Below are positions 47,489 through 57,427 of a DNA stretch of 64,000 nt, piece by piece. The first letter of the stretch is position 1. Every line of letters starts with the position of its first letter. Source of the stretch: Irpex lacteus (lineage: Eukaryota; Basidiomycota; Agaricomycetes; Polyporales; Irpicaceae). A program made the position numbers and the translations under genes. Location: positions 930,001 to 994,000 of the forward strand of contig MQVO02000012.1 in the NCBI GenBank assembly GCA_001986395.2, written 5' to 3'. The notes under the pieces are model-generated. The model ran no database searches. It had not been told where the DNA came from and was given only the letters and a program-made list of their open reading frames with translations.

Positions 47489-49047
47489 TTACGCTAGACC
47501 TCCTCCACCCATTCGGATAGTATCTCCCACAGCGCGCGTCACTTCATTCCATAATGAACCTAATAAACCCCCGCCAGGACCACTCGTTGTACCCTTGAGC
47601 CTACGACGTACAACATCTGCAGCACCCTGAGCCCCTTGCCCTGCCTGCGCCAATCTGAAATTACGGCGACGTATCCGAACGGCTAACGAGATGGCAGGGA
47701 ACACCACAAACACAACGAAGTATACCATGATCTTGGACTTCGTCGTGTTGTGAACGAAGTTGTCGATATACGAACGAATGACGGTAAGTGTGGATGGTTC
47801 TCGGACGGCGCTCGAACCGGAGGACGTTGAGCGGGCTAAAGCAGCTGTAGCGGTCGTGCGAAGCGGAGCAATTTCGTTCTTCTGAGAAGAGTTGGTCTTA
47901 TGACTCCCGTTAAGGTTACGTCGAGAGGCCGACCGGCTACGGTTAACATTGGTAGGAGTTATCGTTCTCGACGTAGTCACGGACGCGAGGGACTGTTGCG
48001 AAGACTCGTCGGAAGGCGCGGGTGAAGGTGTTAGCCGTGTAAGTCCATTCAAAGACCCATTGATTCCTTTTCCCTTCTGTTTCCCTTTAGCTGATAGTGG
48101 CCGTGGTGTTTGAGGAGTGGCAGTGTGAGTTGATGTCGTAGACTCTGAAGAAATGGATCGAGCGGGAGAGGTAGATCTCGTGGAAGCAGGGGAAGCATCT
48201 TCTATGACCGGAGAGGATGCTCTGGCCAGTCTAGCGTTACGAGCTTCGAGTGTTTCCTGAAGCATACTCCGTAGGGTATATCGCATATGCTGAAGAAACT
48301 TAATTAAACCACGTTACGGCAGGGAGACAGTACGATATCGCATACCTCGCGGGTGGATTCTGTGAGCTCTCTCTCGTACGTGAGGAAGTCTTGGGCATAC
48401 TCCCATTCGTCCAGTTTTGATAATATGTGCAGGCAATAAAGTTCTATCACTTTACTGTAGCCTGCGTGCGCTTCCTTCGACTGCTCTGGTGTACGCCTAG
48501 CAAGCCAGTCTTCCACGATGCTTCGGCCAGTGTCATAGCATTCTAGCTTTATACTTGACAGAATCAACGTCGTCAGGACCTGGTGGGGTAGGTATACAGA
48601 CAGTGGCTTTTGAGGGGGGCTAGAGGGTGTGAACAACTGTAGTGAGCGCGCATGAAGCGTCGCCACGAGCGATTGAGGAGACAGGAGCTGGTTTGCTCGT
48701 AGAGCAGGGGGGAGAGGGTCTTCTTTATCTGGTGACGAGGGTAAAGAATAGACGGTAGTTTCTACCGTGATGCGCAATATGTCCCACTTCCGCCTGAAGG
48801 TGGCAATCTCGTCATCTGGGCTGTAGGTAGGAGGTGTAATTATTGTGAAGGCGGAGGTGAGGAGAGAGTAGGTCAAGGAAAAGTCGCGGTGCAGAAACGC
48901 CTTGGCCGCCCTTGAGTAGAGGGATCGGAGAGTAGCTACTGTGGAACTCTCCGCCGTGGCCACAGGTTTGGGCTTGAGGGACAAGACCGACGAGCTTGTA
49001 AGTGCCTCTTCTGAGCTCATTGTTGCGGTCGCTGTTGCTGTTGGCAT
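47489..49047 (-). CDS. Tail-anchored helical protein, candidate peroxin Pex26-like
   Basis: Two exons. ATG at 49047 (MPTATATATMSSEEALTSS) is preferred over a longer reading from 49164. The first part is a helical, TPR-like region: LYSRAAKAFLHRDFSLTYSL, KWDILRITVETTVYSLP, VLTTLILSSIKLECYDTGRS, VIELYCLHILSKLDEWEYAQ. A short intron (about 48292-48347) joins LTESTRE to HMRYTLRSMLQETLEARNAR. A Ser/Thr-rich linker follows, then one membrane span near the C-terminus (SKIMVYFVVFVVFPAISLAV) flanked by basic RIRRRNFR and about 55 trailing residues. This plan (helical N-domain, linker, C-terminal anchor) matches fungal Pex26/Pex15, which recruits the Pex1/Pex6 AAA complex to peroxisomes. The assignment rests on architecture and a general resemblance, so it is tentative. 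Confidence 0.55.
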
Positions 49048-49360
49048 GTCAGGCAGGAGACAAGAACGAGCAGGTTGCGCCAAACGTCGTCGACAGTGAG
49101 AGTCCGGGGAAACCAGCACACCCACAATGTTGGCGCGCAACCGGGAAGGCCAAGCGGAATTCACGTGCGTTTATTGTCCCAAAATGGCAAAGTGGCGGCT
49201 TCCCGATGTATCTGGGAATCCAGCGTCATAGCGTGCTCTAAACTCAACTGAGCCGATAAGACTACGTAGCCCTATGTAAGATGGTTTACCGGAAGGCATC
49301 CTCACACCATCGCGTACTGGAGGGTAAACCCCCTTAAATTACGTCTACGAACTACCCATC
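49048..49360. promoter_or_regulatory. Shared divergent promoter region
   Basis: About 310 bp between the Pex26-like gene (minus) and the aldo-keto reductase (plus). No motif stands out. Confidence 0.35.
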
Positions 49361-50712
49361 ATGCACGAACATCTGCTTGAATACAGTAAGGGTCCTGGAT
49401 GTCAGGCAGAACTTGATATCACCTCCGTCATGCCACTTGCATCCGGTAAGCTCTCAAACGACTTCGTAATCTTCTCATCACCCATCTGAATCCTCTGCTC
49501 TCTCAGGAAAACTTTTACCAGTCCTCGGTTTTGGAGTGTATCAAAGCTCAAGATGTTTTGAAAGCTGTATGACAGCGTTCAAAGAAGGTTACAGGTAACA
49601 TCCAGAATCGCGTAGTTCCCCCAGAGTTTAACCGACGCATGGACATACAGACATGTCGATTCTGCCCGATATTATCACAACGAGGCGGAGGTAGGAAAAG
49701 CAGTAAGAGAGTGTGGCCTGAGGCGCGAAGAGGTATTCGTCAGTGAGTAGAATTATAGCAGCCATATGTTCGAGTGCAGTCCTAACGGCTCGGGTCGCAT
49801 AGCCAGCAAGATTTATCACGGGGATTTTGGCTACGAAAGTGCTTCACGCGCTAGCAATCAGTCGTACAAACAGTTTGGCCTTGGTGAGTCCAACTCGGAG
49901 TCGAGTCTGACGAGCAGAATATCACGCTGAATCACACTTTTGTGCCGGCGAAGACTACATTGACCTATATCTCATTCATTCACCCCTCGGCGGCAAGAAG
50001 TTACGCCTGGATACCTGGCGCGCTCTAATCGAACAACGGAACCGAGGCAAATTTAAAAGTATCGGAGTGAGCAATTAGTAAGCAAAGCCAAATGCCCGCC
50101 CTCTCCGTTCAGATGGGCCATAACTCTTTCCCTACAGTAATATCAAGCACATCGAAGAGATTCGCGAAGCTGGTTTGGAACTGCCTTTGGTGAACCAAAT
50201 TGAGGTGGGCACCTACTCGTGTATACCAGTGTTTCTGGGCTCGAAATTCATCAACTACATCTGTAGATTCATCCGTTCTGCCAGCAACGAGCAATTGTTA
50301 AGTACTGCAAGGATAATGATATTGTGGTACAGGCTTACTGCCCACTAATCCGGGGAGACTTCAACCACCCGACGTTCAAGGAGCTCGCCACAAAGGTTCG
50401 ATCCATATATAGTTTCATCTGAAATCGCTCTAACTTCGGGGCTATTGTATCCAGTACAACAAGACTATACCTCAGCTGCTCATCCGTTGGTCATTGCAGC
50501 ACGGGTGCATACTTTAGTATGATCTTCATTCTTGTCTTCGCTGATCTGCCTGTAGATACTCCCCTCTGCCGAAGTCTTCACATGCAGAACGCATCCGTGA
50601 AAATGCTCAAGTCTATGACTTTAATATCAGCTTCGACGATATGGAAAAGATCGACGGGCTTGACCGCGGGGATGCAGGAGCTTGCCAGTGGAACCCGATC
50701 CATGCAGCATAG
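49361..50712 (+). CDS. Aldo-keto reductase
   Basis: NADPH-dependent carbonyl reductase, reconstructed from about nine small exons, each too short to stand out alone. ATG at 49361 (MHEHLLEYSKGPG). Joined exons read GKLLPVLGFGVYQSSRCFES, YRHVDSARYYHNEAEVGKAV, FVTSKIYHGDFGYES, GLDYIDLYLIHSPLGG, FKSIGVSNYNIKHIEEI, LPLVNQIEIHPFCQQ, DIVVQAYCPLIRG, YNKTIPQLLIRWSLQHG, YSPLPKSSHAERIRENAQVY, DFNISFDDMEKIDGL and end CQWNPIHAA at 50712. The catalytic tetrad is complete: Asp in HVDSARYY, Tyr in ARYYHNE, Lys in FVTSKI and His in YLIHSP. All junctions are GT-AG and keep frame. The C-terminal PLPKSS motif for cofactor binding is present. About 280 aa, normal for the family. Substrate unknown. Confidence 0.88.
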
Positions 50713-51673
50713 GTTACTTGCACGTCGACGCTGCATACTACTTCGAAATGATCTAGCGTGTACTCCATGTTCTTAACGTCTCCGTGGCATGGTTCTATAC
50801 GACAGCCTGCTCGTACGATGAATATCAGTGAGTAGCTTGCTTGATAACGGGCAGGGACAGGATCGGACGTAGGACATGATGGACTTAATATGAATTTCAC
50901 ACATTGTCATACAAGTGTCATGGGTATTGATATCAAGTATACGTAGCTATGATTCACTCGTAGTCTGTGTTCCCTCCCCAATATTCAGCATGACGTTGAA
51001 TTATCCGCGAGCATCACGTCTCGGGTTTACCGTACTGGATATATAAGCACCGTTTAGCACGTCGGGTGATCCGCTTCGTGGGACGACGAAGAGCACAAAG
51101 ATCATACTGAGCAATCACGGAGACACGGTATTTGTCTGGAAAAATTGAACACGTCAGACATGTAGGTGTCTTCTCGGTCCATACAGCGGTTAGCGTTGCT
51201 AGTTTGCTATTATGAACGTAGGAAGAAATGACTTCTATACGCGAACTCTGGGAATGTGAAGCCAGTGTATTCTGGTGTTAGACATTTTGACGCGTACGGC
51301 TCTGATGTTCTGCTATTTTGTCGCTGTACAGATCTGTGCTGCATTAGTAGTAGGAGAATGGAGGGAGGAGTACTAATCATTGCATGATACTCAAGCGAGC
51401 TCTTCGTGCGTCGACAGCCTTTCACAACATGAAATGCCGCCAGCATTCACGCAAGCTATATGGAAGTATGTCAATGAAACCCTTCTGCAAACAAGCGTTA
51501 CCACATACACGGTTTAGTACGTGCCGTCTGGGAAAGTGCCAGATGAACCTGTGGCGGTCAGAGTATGACATACCGTGTGTATTGGAGTTGAAATGTGCGT
51601 CGTAAAGCGAGCAGCACGAGAAAATCGCTGTAGAAGCCTACAAAAAATTTCATAAAGGCATGTAGCAGACACG
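50713..51673. other. Intergenic region
   Basis: About 960 bp between the aldo-keto reductase stop and the hydrophobin 3 promoter. No gene or repeat is recognised. Confidence 0.35.
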
Positions 51674-51680
51674 TATAAAA
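51674..51680 (+). promoter_or_regulatory. TATA box of hydrophobin 3
   Basis: CGTATAAAAGGTGG, 89 bp before the ATG at 51763. It matches the hydrophobin 2 core (GTATAAAAGG-GG followed by GCACC). Confidence 0.6.
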
Positions 51681-51762
51681 GGTGGACGCACCATTTCCCA
51701 AATCTTCAGTCCAACAGTACATCCAAGCTTCACTTGACTTCAAAAAAACGGAAACACACACC

Positions 51763-52240
51763 ATGAAGTTCATCTTTGCCACCGTGCTCGCTCTCCCTCT
51801 TCTTGCGGTCGCCACGCCCGTCGCTCTTGAAGCCCGCGGCGAAAGTGGAGGAAACTGCGATACCGGTACACTTCAGTGCTGCCAACAGACTCAATCGGTA
51901 AGTATTTCAGTTCAACCATGAAGGCAAGCCTCAAGCAAGTCATTAATACGTGCCCATTCTTCACCTTTTGCTCTAGAGCACATCATCTGCGATGGCCGGG
52001 CTGCTCGGCATTCTGGGCCCTATTGACGGTCTACTTGGAGTTGACTGCACCCCTATTAGTGTTATCGGTGGCGATAACGGGAGCAAGTGCACGGCCAACC
52101 CCCTGTGCTGCGCTAACGAGGCCCCGGGGCAGGTCAGTGGAGATGTTTATGTTGCTCAGACTTGTATATACAGTACTGACGATATCGCCCTACAGAATGG
52201 CATCAACTTCGCCTCCGGGTGTGTTCCTGTCTCCGTCTAG
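51763..52240 (+). CDS. Class I hydrophobin 3
   Basis: Signal peptide MKFIFATVLALPLLAVATP, then LEARGESGGNCDTGTLQCCQ. Intron 1 (about 51898-51976) joins QQTQS to STSSAMAGLLGILGPIDGLL. The core is VDCTPISVIGGDNGSKCTAN and PLCCANEAPGQ. Intron 2 (about 52132-52194) joins this to NGINFASGCVPVSV. All eight hydrophobin cysteines are present. It is more diverged than the other two copies (acidic DGLLGVDC, loss of the GLGC context) and lies on the opposite strand. It probably forms the same kind of amphipathic surface film, perhaps at a different stage. Confidence 0.93.
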
Positions 52241-52631
52241 TTTGCGACAGTACTATAAACTGGCTGGGGGTTTCTCGGAGTCAGTACCGGGGTGACGGAG
52301 CTGGCGTGTTTAGATATATTTTCGCATATTGATTCTGCATGTAATACTCAGAGCACTCGATCATGGGATCACAGTTAAGGAGTGGTAATCGAGGAGTACG
52401 CTTGCAAGGAACCACTGTGTCATATGCAAGTCTCGAGGGTGTTCTTTTCGAGCCTGTAGTAACACGGCGTGTGGATGAAGACACGTATAAGTGAAACGTA
52501 CAAGTAGTCTGAGGACTGTGACCACTTACGTTGAGGTAGGTACATGAAAGACATTGAAAGTTGTGCCAGTGAGTCAGGTTGAGGCTAGCTCTTATTCTGT
52601 TTATAGATACTTGCACCTCTCTTCTATACAA
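52241..52631. other. Intergenic region
   Basis: About 390 bp between hydrophobin 3 and the tRNA gene. Presumably a 3' UTR; nothing else is seen. Confidence 0.35.
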
Positions 52632-52714
52632 GGGCGTTTAGCTCAGGGGTAGAGCGCTCGCTTTGCATGTTTAGAACATGCGAGAGGCCGTGGGTTCAAA
52701 TCCCACAATGTCCA
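52632..52714 (+). tRNA. tRNA-Ala (anticodon TGC) with an 11-nt intron
   Basis: Acceptor stem GGGCGTT pairs with AATGTCC (two G-T pairs), with discriminator A at 52714. D arm GCTC-AGGGGTA-GAGC. Anticodon stem CTCGC/GCGAG with loop TTTGCAT, interrupted by about 11 nt (TGTTTAGAACA) after position 37, the normal site of eukaryotic tRNA introns. T arm GTGGG-TTCAAAT-CCCAC. A box (TAGCTCAGGGG) and B box (GGTTCAAATCC) are intact. Confidence 0.92.
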
Positions 52715-52720
52715 TTTTTT
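52715..52720 (+). terminator. Pol III terminator of the tRNA gene
   Basis: A run of six T directly after the discriminator base. Confidence 0.75.
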
Positions 52721-52908
52721 TCGCCGAGTAAACTGTAGCCACATTCCACTCATTTGCGTCTCTGACCGAGTAACTTGCAGCGATATTCTACAGGGAGAAA
52801 AGTCTGGTCGATCGTCGTCGTGAATGGGAAAGGGTCGATTAGCGCCGAAAACATATGGCCCGTAGTGCTTGTTCCTGGTGTCGGTGGTATACGTAGTCTC
52901 AAGATAGA

Positions 52909-52928
52909 CAAGCCCCTTCGGGGGCTTG
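52909..52928. repeat. Perfect hairpin with TTCG loop
   Basis: CAAGCCCC-TTCG-GGGGCTTG: an 8-bp stem closed by C-G on a UUCG tetraloop, the most stable RNA tetraloop class. It lies in the 345 bp between the tRNA and the end of gene B, a stretch with no other recognisable feature. Confidence 0.7.
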
Positions 52929-53058
52929 AGATATGGTGCCTGGCTCTATCTGGTCAGGCTGAACCAATCGCGACGCGGAGTAGGCACGAGATGGAGAGAA
53001 TAAAGGCGACAATAAATGAATATTATATGTTATGAAATGTTTTTACATTTTTTAGATG

Positions 53059-55997
53059 TTATAGATCTTCTCTCTTTGCTGTCCCTAACGCGCTCAATCT
53101 ACCCAACAAATTCGAGTACCGACCTTTTCCCAGAGGCTCTCGAGACGGTGTTTCTGGGTAGTCAGGAACGAATCGAAGTGGTCTACGAGCACGAACGGGA
53201 AAAGGAGTTTTGCCTTGCGGCAATCCGTTGATGCTGCTATCCTCCACGTATTCAGGAAGAGGCGCGATCGTCGACTTGGGCACGAATTGTTCCGGATTCT
53301 TGTGCGAAGCCGACTCGACAGGGTTTGGCGCGAAGAATGACTCAGAGGCTGATGGGCCAAGCTTCTCTTTGCCTTTCAACTTGTTTCCAAGACCAGGAGG
53401 GGAAGACGGCGAGGAATCGTGGACAGAAGGAGCAGGGGTAGATGAAGGGGAGGAGGGGGAAGTCACCGATGTAGGTTGCTCCTGGCGCGGGTGATGAAGT
53501 GAATTGTCCTCAAGGTGCGACGCCTGACTGTGGGATTCGACCTTCGGCTCTTCTATATGTTCCTGGGGTCCGTTGCCGATCTGCGGTTTGAGTACTTGAC
53601 GGTGGGATAGAGGCGTAGACGCTGCTCCTACTCCATTTGCGAAGGCGGCATGCTTCGCCTGATGTTCAACAGCCCGACGTTGTAAAGGTTGTTGCGGTCG
53701 TTCCTGACGAGCGGATCTTGGTGTTGAGCTCCCTTGTACGCCTAAGGTGAAGGTACGGTATCGGTTACCCTGCTCTCGATAATGCTGATGTGTCAATGGG
53801 CAGGAGTTCATGGGGAGGGGAGGTTCAGCATCAAGTTCTGCAGGTGTCTCCGTCTTCTTCTGGGTTTGAGCAACCCGAGTGAAAAGCTTGGGACGAGCGG
53901 TCCATGGAGTGGAGGTTGCCGTAGGAGCAAATCCGAAGGTTGGACGAGGATAACGACTGTCGACGCATTCCACCTCGGGCGGTGAATGGATCTTGGAGGC
54001 CAGCTTCGGTAGCAGCGATAGGCGGTTGCTCGGTCGCTCTGCAGTCTGCGAAGGGTGAATAGACGCATGTCAGCTATTGTGCAGTATTACACAGAAGTTG
54101 GCGACTTACATTCACGAGTGTCGCGTCAGCGACCGGCCGGGACACTGTGTCGACACGGTCGGAAGCTTGCTGCTTGGCAGATCCACAGCCGAAGCGAGGC
54201 TTACGACGCGCATCCTTGGGCGTTGAAGTTTTGGCGACTTTGATCGTAAAAGCCCTGTAGCGATCGTCCTCATCAATCACGGTTTCTTCTGCTAGTGATA
54301 GAGGCTCGGACTCGACGATCTGCGAGGTACCAACAAGCGACTGGTCAACCGGGCCTTCCCCGACCTTCGGAGGTTGTGGGGGTAGTGTTGAGTGAAGGAT
54401 ACGTTGAGGGCGAGAAGCCCACGGTGTCGATGTTACTTTGGATGCGAAGGCCGTATACCTGCCGCTTGCCTCGAAGGAGTCAGATGGTGGATATCTGTGC
54501 GACGTCGAGGCGATTGGACAGGGAGCAGCATCCTCCGTACAAGCCTAAACAAAACAAATACTGGCTCAGTGCTGGTCTAAACACGCGATAAATGCACAAC
54601 TCACATCGGTGGTAGGTGGCTCCGCAGGTGCTTCGCGGGGTGTCTCTACGGGACTAACACGAGCAGGATCCTCCCGGGGAGCAGAAGCAATGACGGTGAC
54701 AGAGGGCGTGGGACGACGCTGCTTCTCCAGCTGTAACTCGTGCTCCTTCTCCTCGAACCTTGCCTCTAGCTGTGTATAAGCGCTGCTCACAGTGGCATGT
54801 TTGGATTTGAGTTCATTGATGACAGCGTCCCGAGCCTTCAAATGAGCTTCGAGCTCTTCATTACGAGCATTGGCCGACCGGCGGTCCTGCTCGTACTTCT
54901 CGAGATGCGTCTGATGCGCTAGGCGGGTCGATTGCAGAGTAGTCTTCAGCGTAGCGTACTTCGTCTTATGCGTGAGGACCTCCTGTTTTGAATGTGCGAC
55001 CTGCGCGCGGTAGGAGGATGCGATAGCCTCGTGTGCTTCATTAGCCGATGCGATATTGCTGACAAGAAGGTCGTTGTTCCGCTTCAGCCCGGAAAACCGA
55101 GCTTCTGAGAGTCGGTCCAATGCGACAAGGTCTTGTTCATGGGTCCGACGAATGCTTTCTAGTAAGTCGGACTGATCCTTGAGACGCTTGTTCTGTACCT
55201 CTTGATGGGCTTGAATAGTCTGATCGCGCTGCGTCTTCAACTGGCGACGCTGAGTTCGGTGCGCCTCCCGACGTTGTTCTCGGAGAAGAGTCGCACGAGC
55301 CAGCCTCTCTCGAGACTCCTCCACCGTTGGCAACTTGTTGAGGGCACGCCTGCGGCTCACAGCAATAGCCACGAGCTTACGCCAGAAGCGCTATAGGCTA
55401 CAGTTAGTGGTGTCATCCCTAAGTAGAAGATATTGCGGGCATACCTTGGCTTCTGCGTTCTTCTCCTCCCTGACTCTCCTAATCTCCGAAGCTCGATTGA
55501 GCTCAATGACCAGAGAGACCTTTGCAACGATCCTGCACTGCAATACCGAGCGGTTCGTTTCACGCTTATGGTTTCGGTAGACCCAGCCCTAAGAGCATGC
55601 GTGCATTAACACCCCGATATATGCTATGGCAGAGTGAACTTACCGAAAGAAGCGCGACCACCAACATAATACGGGACCAGAACCAGAATGACGAGATGGC
55701 GTCGAAGACGACATCCCAGAGGTAAAGAACGGACGCGAACGGCATATCCACGACAAAACAGAGCCAATCCCATAGGAAGGGATAGGCAGGGAGACCATAA
55801 CCGGGTGTACTAGGGCAGTAGAGAAACAGTAAGAAACAGACGAACACCAGCTGGTGCAAAAGAAGAACAGAAACCAGAAACGCGACCACCAGTCCAAAGA
55901 CACTGAACTCGGAGATGGAATCGACCAAACCCGTGAGCGTGAACGGAAGGATAGGCAGCCAAGCCTCAAGCAAAAGCCTGAGACGAGAAGAGACCAT
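53059..55997 (-). CDS. Membrane-anchored coiled-coil protein B with STP-motif repeats
   Basis: Diverged paralogue of genes A and C. Exon 1 (MVSSRLRLLLEAWLPILPFT) has several membrane spans (FSVFGLVVAFLVSVLLLHQL, FWFWSRIMLVVALLSVSSL). After intron(s), GWVYRNHKRETNRS and ASEIRRVREEKNAEAK precede RFWRKLVAIAVSRRRALNKL. A coiled coil of about 230 residues follows (HRTQRRQLKTQRDQTIQAHQ), including a version of the family module (ATLKTTLQSTRLAHQTHLEK). Introns at about 54549-54608 and 54047-54110 lead to a disordered tail of about 500 residues. Five copies of a motif F-x3-V-x2/3-STP-x3-R occur there: FASKVTSTPWASR, FTIKVAKTSTPKDAR, FGFAPTATSTPWTAR, FTLGVQGSSTPRSAR, FANGVGAASTPLSHR. The end is GRLSALGTAKREDL. 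Leader and promoter match A and C. Function unknown. Confidence 0.75.
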
Positions 55998-56893
55998 CTT
56001 CGCACAGTTAAGTGGAGACAGTCGGAGGGGAGATGTTGGTTAAAGAACAAGAGAGGGGAGGCGGCTCACGTCTAGGTATACCCTCTGAGGCTGACTGCTG
56101 CTTTGTCAGCATGGTTCGAGTTTCGTGGATCGAGGAGAGGTCGCGGCGTGAACGGTCAAGATTGAAATGCATTGCATTTCGCGTCATCCGCCTCGTTTAC
56201 GCTCTATGTATTGTACCTCTTGCGAGCTCAAGAGCCCAGTACTGCCTAACACATTAGAGTGTATCTTAGCTAAATAGTCAACGTTACATGCATGGCAAGG
56301 TTGTCTGAGCTTACCGCATGCAATGAACCAGCATACATGATGCCAGATGCCACTTGCTGAGCCCTCAATGAACTTGTGATTTCCCGTCTTTACGCTTGAC
56401 TTTGACGTTTATTATTCAGCTGATGAACGGAATCGTAGAATGTAGAGGATGATGAGCATTGTGTAATGATTAGCCTCGAGGTAGTCGCTGTGAGTACACA
56501 ACTTGAAGGAGTTCAAAGTGCAGAAGCGGCGGAAGCACGTCAACACAATAGCGCTCGAAACTCGAAACTGAACAAAATCCCCACACGCATGTTCGTACAG
56601 ACGTGTACGGCTACAAATATGATGTATTCGTAAGAGAATTATAGAGTACATATTAGCATGTGGTATAATGAGTGTCGATGAGTACATGGGGAATAGTGGT
56701 GTGGATCGTCGAAGTGCAGGCTGAGGCTGCCGGTAACAAGGTTGCGTGCCATCTCATATCCGTCAAGGGTATTGGCAATAAATACTGTACAATCCGCCAA
56801 GGAGCTTCAACTACAGTACATGGCCCATGAATTAGTGAATAGTACGCTGACGGATGCGCTTTACATACCAGATAATGAAGCGAGCACCAGCGT
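55998..56893. other. Intergenic region with gene B promoter
   Basis: About 900 bp between gene B and the small coiled-coil gene, both on the minus strand. The first 160 bp hold the gene B promoter block; the rest shows nothing recognisable. Confidence 0.35.
56090..56110 (-). promoter_or_regulatory. Conserved promoter inverted repeat of gene B
   Basis: GCTGAC (56090-56095) - 9 nt - GTCAGC (56105-56110), spaced exactly as at genes A and C. On the gene side lies GTATAC in place of the TATATA of A and C, then GTGAGCC and the leader CCACTTAACTGTGCGA. Confidence 0.6.
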
Positions 56894-57427
56894 CTAGTCA
56901 TCGGATGTAAGCCCATACTTTACACGAATGTACGTGGCCGCATGGTCGAGGATTTCGAGTTGCAACTGAAGAGATTCCTCGATGGACCTGCGATCTTCCT
57001 CCTCTGCCTCTGCCTCCGCCTGCACTGCTATGGCTATAGCTCCGAGCCTTTCCTGGTTTAGTTTATCCGTCTCTGTAATCTCCATTGCGACCTTCTTTAG
57101 AAAGTCCTATGGGTGAAGAATTATTAAATATGGAGAGGATGGCAAACATCATAGGAGAAGGCGACGGACAGTGCGGTAATAGCGACGCCCATGGCGGTAA
57201 GCCATCTCAACGTCGTGACGTCGACTCTCGGCAGCCCAAACATCAAAAGTTTTCTGAAGGTGCTCAACCTCTTCGTCCCTGTTCACCCGCCCCCAATAGG
57301 ACGTCAAGATATCCTGGATAGAGACGCTTGTTAGATTTAGGGAGGATCAAGGGGTCCCAGTACTCACGACCGTATGTTTGCCAATGAGGGCGAGGTACAA
57401 GTGCATAGTTTCAACCAGAGAGATCAT
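56894..57427 (-). CDS. Small coiled-coil protein, possible partner of gene C
   Basis: The gene structure is partly uncertain. A likely start at 57427 gives MISLVETMHLYLALIGKHTV. An intron ending in CTATCCAG leads to DILTSYWGRVNRDEEVEHLQ. In another frame the next stretch encodes a membrane-like RWLTAMGVAITALSVAFSYD, followed by an intron ending CCCATAG. The last exon is clear: DFLKKVAMEITETDKLNQER, acidic helix EAEAEEEDRRSIEESLQLQ, then LEILDHAATYIRVKYGLTSD. The C-terminal YIRVKYGLTS resembles YVRAKYNISS of the small coiled-coil gene at 37.1 kb, and the position, divergent to gene C, mirrors that gene's position next to gene A. One junction in the middle is unresolved, so decay cannot be excluded. 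Function unknown. Confidence 0.45.

Noticed and set aside
49361..50712. Aldo-keto reductase region first looked like a pseudogene full of stops
   Set aside because: Every stop falls in a GT-AG intron and the complete protein with all catalytic residues can be read.
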